The translations under genes were made by a program, and so were the position numbers. A model generated the notes under the pieces. It saw nothing but the letters and a program-made list of their open reading frames with translations. It did not search any database and was not told where the DNA came from. A stretch of DNA of 8,691 bases from an uncultured Selenomonadaceae bacterium (GTDB taxonomy: Bacteria > Bacillota > Negativicutes > Selenomonadales > Selenomonadaceae): assembly GCA_905236145.1 (NCBI GenBank), contig CAJOOE010000210.1:1-8691 (forward strand). The letters run 5' to 3'. How positions within the stretch are numbered: the first letter of the stretch is position 1; every line of letters starts with the position of its first letter. Shown here one piece after another: positions 6,350 through 8,691 of the stretch.

Positions 6350-6967
6350 ATGGAGAAATTTGCGGCGGGAATTTTTGCGGCGGCGGTAATTTCGATTCTT
6401 CAACCTGCAAATGTTTCGGCTCAAATCGAAGTCCCGGAAGACATTTATACTTGGGTTCAGTCTACCGCACGGGGAGATTATTGGTTCAATCATCAACAGA
6501 CCGGTTACTTCGTGGACGAAAACGGGACGATTGATTTAAACATTATAATTGCTCCGACAATTTGCATTTATGACGAAATTCAAATTCAGGACGTTGTACA
6601 AAAAAGGCGTTGGCGAATGTTGCCCGGCTCCGGCTACAATAATTTAATCGGTCGAGCTGATTATTTCCGGTTTGATTTGACGGCGGGAACGGTGCAAATT
6701 ATCGAGCGGGTGGATTTGGATAAAAATTGGGCGGAACTTGACAAGGACACTTCCGGAAAGCCGATTAAACTTTCCGAACTCTCCGGAAAAGACGTTACCT
6801 GCAGATTTTACCGGGCAATTTTGGCTTGGGCGAAGGAACATAATAAAATGATGATTGATCGCTCTTGGGGAAATTTGAGCGAGTCCGATTCAAAACTCAA
6901 GCCGGAAGATATGCCGATCGCAAAAATTCCCCTGCCCGCCGGGGACGAATTTGACCGAACGAAATAA
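6350..6967 (+). CDS. Small secreted protein of unknown function
   Basis: I do not recognise this 205-aa protein. A signal peptide is clear: Met-Glu-Lys, a hydrophobic core (about 5-18) and likely cleavage after VSA (22-24) before Gln25, giving an exported mature protein of about 181 aa. No lipobox and no further membrane segment are seen. The mature part has an aromatic-rich N-terminal half (DIYTWVQ, GDYWFNH, TGYFVDENG), a mixed beta-like middle and an AILAWAKEHNK helix near 156-166. Two cysteines (72 and 151) could form a disulfide. ATG 6350 is preferred over the in-frame TTG at 6326 because GGAAAGGG (6335-6342) lies 7 bases upstream of it. The gene sits 59 bases after the amidase and ends inside a terminator, so it is the last gene of the run. 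An envelope role is suggested only by export and context. Confidence 0.82.
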   Translation: MEKFAAGIFAAAVISILQPANVSAQIEVPEDIYTWVQSTARGDYWFNHQQTGYFVDENGTIDLNIIIAPTICIYDEIQIQDVVQKRRWRMLPGSGYNNLIGRADYFRFDLTAGTVQIIERVDLDKNWAELDKDTSGKPIKLSELSGKDVTCRFYRAILAWAKEHNKMMIDRSWGNLSESDSKLKPEDMPIAKIPLPAGDEFDRTK

Positions 6968-7009
6968 AAAAACTTCTCTCCCGACGCAAATCGGGAAAGA
7001 AGTTTTTTT
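6966..7009. terminator. Strong bidirectional terminator between convergent genes
   Basis: A run of seven A, then CTTCT-CT-CCCGA (6966-6984), pairs with TCGGG-AA-AGAAG and seven T (6991-7009). This makes about 18 pairs with one C-A mismatch and a 6-base loop. The A-run on one side and T-run on the other allow it to work on both strands. It serves the secreted-protein gene on plus and the NTPase gene on minus. Its left arm begins inside the TAA stop at 6965-6967. Confidence 0.9.
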
Positions 7010-7019
7010 GTATGCCATG

Positions 7020-7874
7020 TCAATTATTTTTCGCTCCGAGTTGAAAATCGACGTACAAAGCACGAACGTCAATATTTATGGCGTGTACTATCATTCCGGT
7101 TGCATATTCCACAGCCTCGCGAATTTTTGCCTGAGTCTGTGAAATTAAAGTCGGAATGTGATTCCCGTAATTCAACACGACTTCGCAGGAAATATTCAAG
7201 CCGCGATCTTCGTCGCCGCGAAAAAGATGGTTGACGGAAATTTTTTTGACGTTATTTACAAACTCTTTTGCCTTCAAAACTTTTTCGACGATTTTTTTTA
7301 TAACCGTGTCGTCGATAATCAATTTGCCGTAATAACTGAAAACCGGGCGAACGATGGATTTTTCTCCCAGTTTGCGGCGACGAACGCGGGATTTTTTGAA
7401 AAGCGACTGGAGCGGATCGATCAGATAGCCGGAAAAATGCGATTTAAGTTCGATTGTCGGAACCGGGATAATATGCTTGCCTTCCTTCTGCCGGTGAAAT
7501 CTTGCCAAAGCCATTTCGGAACGCGAGGCAATATCTTCAATTCTTACGATCAACTGAATTGCCGGAAGTTTCAAAGTCTTGGCAATCTTGTGTACCATAT
7601 TTTCGGAAGTGCCGATAACCAAAATTCTGTGCGGTTGAATTTGCTGAATTGCCGCCCGCACTTCCTCCGCATGACCCGGAAGGACGAAAATCGCCCGCCT
7701 TACCGCCATAATCTTACTCTTTTCGGTTTTAGCCGATTCGCCGGCAATTATATGCCCGTCTTTGATTAAAATGCCGTCGTCTATAATGGCATCGGCATTG
7801 TGTTCTCTTGCAACCTGCAAGGCACGATGACTTTTTCCCGTACCCGAAGGACCGACCAATGCGATAACGTCCAT
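7020..7874 (-). CDS. P-loop NTPase fused to an Asp23/Gls24-like domain
   Basis: This 284-aa cytosolic protein starts at ATG 7874, with GGGAGG (complement of 7881-7886) 6 bases upstream. The Walker A motif GPSGTGKS lies at residues 8-15, at the very N-terminus as in adenylate-kinase or zeta-like small P-loop NTPases. A Rossmann-like pattern follows (IFVLPGH at 62-68, RILVIGTS at 83-90), and Asp residues near 32-33 could be the Walker B or substrate site. A basic stretch KKSRVRRRK lies at 160-168. The C-terminal part (about 176-275) resembles Asp23/Gls24 (DUF322) proteins, with the pattern VVLNYGNHIPTLISQTQAKI then REAVEYATGM and a closing IDVRAL strand. Asp23 proteins are associated with envelope stress in Gram-positives. 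The function of the fusion is unknown to me. It lies downstream of ssrA on the same strand, beyond the ssrA terminator, and its own promoter is not obvious. Confidence 0.8.
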   Translation of the reverse strand: MDVIALVGPSGTGKSHRALQVAREHNADAIIDDGILIKDGHIIAGESAKTEKSKIMAVRRAIFVLPGHAEEVRAAIQQIQPHRILVIGTSENMVHKIAKTLKLPAIQLIVRIEDIASRSEMALARFHRQKEGKHIIPVPTIELKSHFSGYLIDPLQSLFKKSRVRRRKLGEKSIVRPVFSYYGKLIIDDTVIKKIVEKVLKAKEFVNNVKKISVNHLFRGDEDRGLNISCEVVLNYGNHIPTLISQTQAKIREAVEYATGMIVHAINIDVRALYVDFQLGAKNN

Positions 7875-7954
7875 AAAAATCCTCCCGTTCTCAAAAAAAT
7901 TTTCGGCTGTAAACTTTCTTTCACAATTCTTTCAAAAAAGGAATTTTCCTGCAA

Positions 7955-7995
7955 GAAAAAATTTAAAAGTGCAAATCTTTTTAAGACCTGCACTT
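7955..7995 (-). terminator. Terminator of ssrA (minus strand)
   Basis: Read on the minus strand, AAGTGCA (7995-7989) pairs with TGCACTT (7973-7967), with a further TCTT/AAGA pairing inside. It is followed by a T-rich stretch formed by the complement of the A-rich bases 7955-7968. It lies just beyond the 3' CCA of the tmRNA. Confidence 0.65.
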
Positions 7996-8007
7996 GTAAT
8001 TTTCGAT

Positions 8008-8360
8008 TGGTGGAGATGAGGAGAATCGAACTCCTGTCCGAAAACAGCGTTGCCCGACTTTCTCCGGGTGCATTCGCCGATCGTTTTTAAGCTCAATCAA
8101 GTTCGACGAAAAACTTGACCTTGCCGAGCGTCTTTTAAGTTTCCCGAATCGTTACGACGCAATCCGAATCGGTATTCCGCTACTGTCCCCCGATCCCGAC
8201 CCGCGGAAAATCATCGGGCGAGGGTCGGCTTAAGCTGCCGCAGCGTATTCGTAATCGTTCGCTTTTATTTTAAAGCGTTTTCCCCTTACTGAACCGGTTC
8301 GAGGAACCCGGTACCCGCTTATCGAACCTCACTTATCCCCGTCGAAACCTTTACATCCCC
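8008..8360 (-). ncRNA. ssrA: Transfer-messenger RNA (tmRNA), one-piece form
   Basis: tmRNA with SmpB rescues stalled ribosomes: its alanylated tRNA-like part enters the A site, then a short internal frame adds a degradation tag. The gene is 353 nt. The 5' end GGGGATG (complement of 8354-8360) pairs with CATCTCC near the 3' end to make the 7-bp acceptor stem. It is followed by the typical GTAAAGGTTTCGACGGGGAT stretch. The 3' end shows the T-arm GGAG-TTCGATT-CTCC and an encoded CCA (8008-8010). The tag frame lies at 8230-8262. The two halves are contiguous and in normal order, so it is not a permuted two-piece tmRNA. It is flanked by its own promoter and terminator. Confidence 0.96.
8230..8262 (-). 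other. tmRNA proteolysis-tag reading frame
   Basis: On the minus strand the codons from GCG (8262-8260) to TAA (8232-8230) read ANDYEYAAAA and stop. With the alanine carried by tmRNA itself, the full tag would be AANDYEYAAAA. The start resembles the E. coli tag (AANDENYALAA). The last four residues are all Ala rather than the common ALAA. The resume codon is assigned by alignment from memory; the preceding A-rich bases fit a usual resume context. Confidence 0.85.
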
Positions 8361-8383
8361 TTCAAAATTTTTAACCGGGTGAT

Positions 8384-8411
8384 ATTATACACGATAAAAA
8401 TTTTTTTGCAA
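8384..8411 (-). promoter_or_regulatory. Promoter of ssrA (minus strand)
   Basis: On the minus strand, TTGCAA (8411-8406) and a perfect TATAAT (8389-8384) are separated by 16 bases. Transcription would start near 8377, leaving about 17 nt of leader to be removed by RNase P before the mature 5' end at 8360. Confidence 0.75.
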
Positions 8412-8516
8412 GATTGTAATTAATTTCAAGTAAGATACTGAAAACTGTTCGACTGTATTTGAATCCATGTTTTTACATCGACCGAATTTTTTCGATTTAT
8501 ATCATAAATTTTATTA
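8412..8516. other. AT-rich intergenic stretch between the PIN gene and the ssrA promoter
   Basis: About 105 bases, strongly AT-rich, with no open frame worth calling. Small hairpins such as ATGT-AAAA-ACAT (minus strand, near 8467-8478) and an ATCGA/TCGAT pair (near 8477-8496) are visible, but none has a T-run that would make it a convincing terminator for the PIN gene. Confidence 0.5.
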
Positions 8517-8690
8517 TCAACTGACAATTTCGCTGTAATATTCAACAACCGACTTCACTAAATTGTCTTTCGGATAATGTTTCAAATTTCCTGTTACCAA
8601 CGGTGCATTGCAAAATTTCGCTACTTCATAAAATTTCTTGTCCGATTCGTCAGTAAACGGTACATCAGTCAAGGCATCAGCAATTACAGA
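8517..8690 (-). CDS. PIN-domain, VapC-like protein, C-terminal fragment (gene runs off the window)
   Basis: The last 57 residues of a protein whose 5' part lies beyond the window end. They read ...DVPFTDESDKKFYEVAKFCN, then APLVTGNLKHYP and a short tail, ending in TGA (8519-8517). The acidic DESDKKFYEVA followed by a hydrophobic strand and VTGNLKHYP is typical of the C-terminal half of PIN_3/COG1569 proteins, annotated as putative toxins of toxin-antitoxin pairs. PIN proteins are Mg-dependent RNases whose acidic residues bind the metal; only the C-terminal ones can be seen. Whether an antitoxin gene precedes it cannot be checked, since the upstream side is outside the window. The family call rests on this short motif only. 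Confidence 0.65.
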   Translation of the reverse strand, partial: SVIADALTDVPFTDESDKKFYEVAKFCNAPLVTGNLKHYPKDNLVKSVVEYYSEIVS

Positions 8691-8691
8691 A

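Noticed and set aside
7158..7769. 203-aa plus-strand frame opposite the NTPase-Asp23 gene
   Set aside because: It has no ribosome site or recognisable motif; the minus-strand frame has Walker A and a strong Shine-Dalgarno, so this is an antisense shadow.
7875..7954. Promoter for the NTPase-Asp23 gene
   Set aside because: Only poor -35/-10 candidates are visible on the minus strand, such as a TTGCAG followed by AAGAAT; too weak to list.
8008..8360. Genomic island inserted at the ssrA 3' end
   Set aside because: No integrase and no direct repeat of the tmRNA 3' end was seen in the window; the DNA downstream of ssrA holds a terminator and an ordinary gene.

Overview
The window reads as chromosomal DNA from a bacterium of the Negativicutes type, the diderm (outer-membrane) Firmicutes. 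This is inferred from the combination of a heptose-7-phosphate kinase for LPS inner-core sugar, strong AGGAGG-like ribosome binding sites, an AMIN-domain cell-wall amidase and an Asp23/Gls24-like domain protein. No 16S gene is present, so the placement rests on gene content only. No phage, insertion sequence or CRISPR array was seen.

Layout. Bases 1-585 hold the C-terminal half of mraY (lipid I synthesis), closed by two hairpins, the second a rho-independent terminator. A consensus-like promoter directly abuts that terminator and drives guaB (757-2265), an IMP dehydrogenase of the Tritrichomonas foetus-like subtype, followed by rfaE1 (2317-3291), the heptose-7-phosphate kinase. A second clear promoter (3399-3427) starts a run of four plus-strand genes. 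These are an amino-acid-type binding lipoprotein (3473-4279), its membrane permease (4380-5024), a secreted N-acetylmuramoyl-L-alanine amidase with a Lys/Asp repeat linker (5052-6290), and a small secreted protein of unknown function (6350-6967). A strong bidirectional terminator (6966-7009) separates this run from the minus strand.

On the minus strand lie a P-loop NTPase fused to an Asp23/Gls24-like domain (7020-7874), the tmRNA gene ssrA (8008-8360) with its own promoter and terminator, and the 3' end of a PIN-domain, VapC-like gene that runs off the window (8517-8690).

Much of the window serves the cell envelope: lipid I synthesis, LPS heptose, a peptidoglycan amidase, and possibly the Asp23-domain protein. 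The rest is purine synthesis, amino-acid uptake and ribosome rescue. The ABC transporter has a binding protein and a permease but no ATPase here. I see no convincing new multi-gene system. The items most worth a second look are the NTPase-Asp23 fusion, the eukaryotic-parasite-like IMPDH, the repetitive amidase linker, the unknown secreted protein beside the amidase, and the tmRNA tag ending in four alanines.
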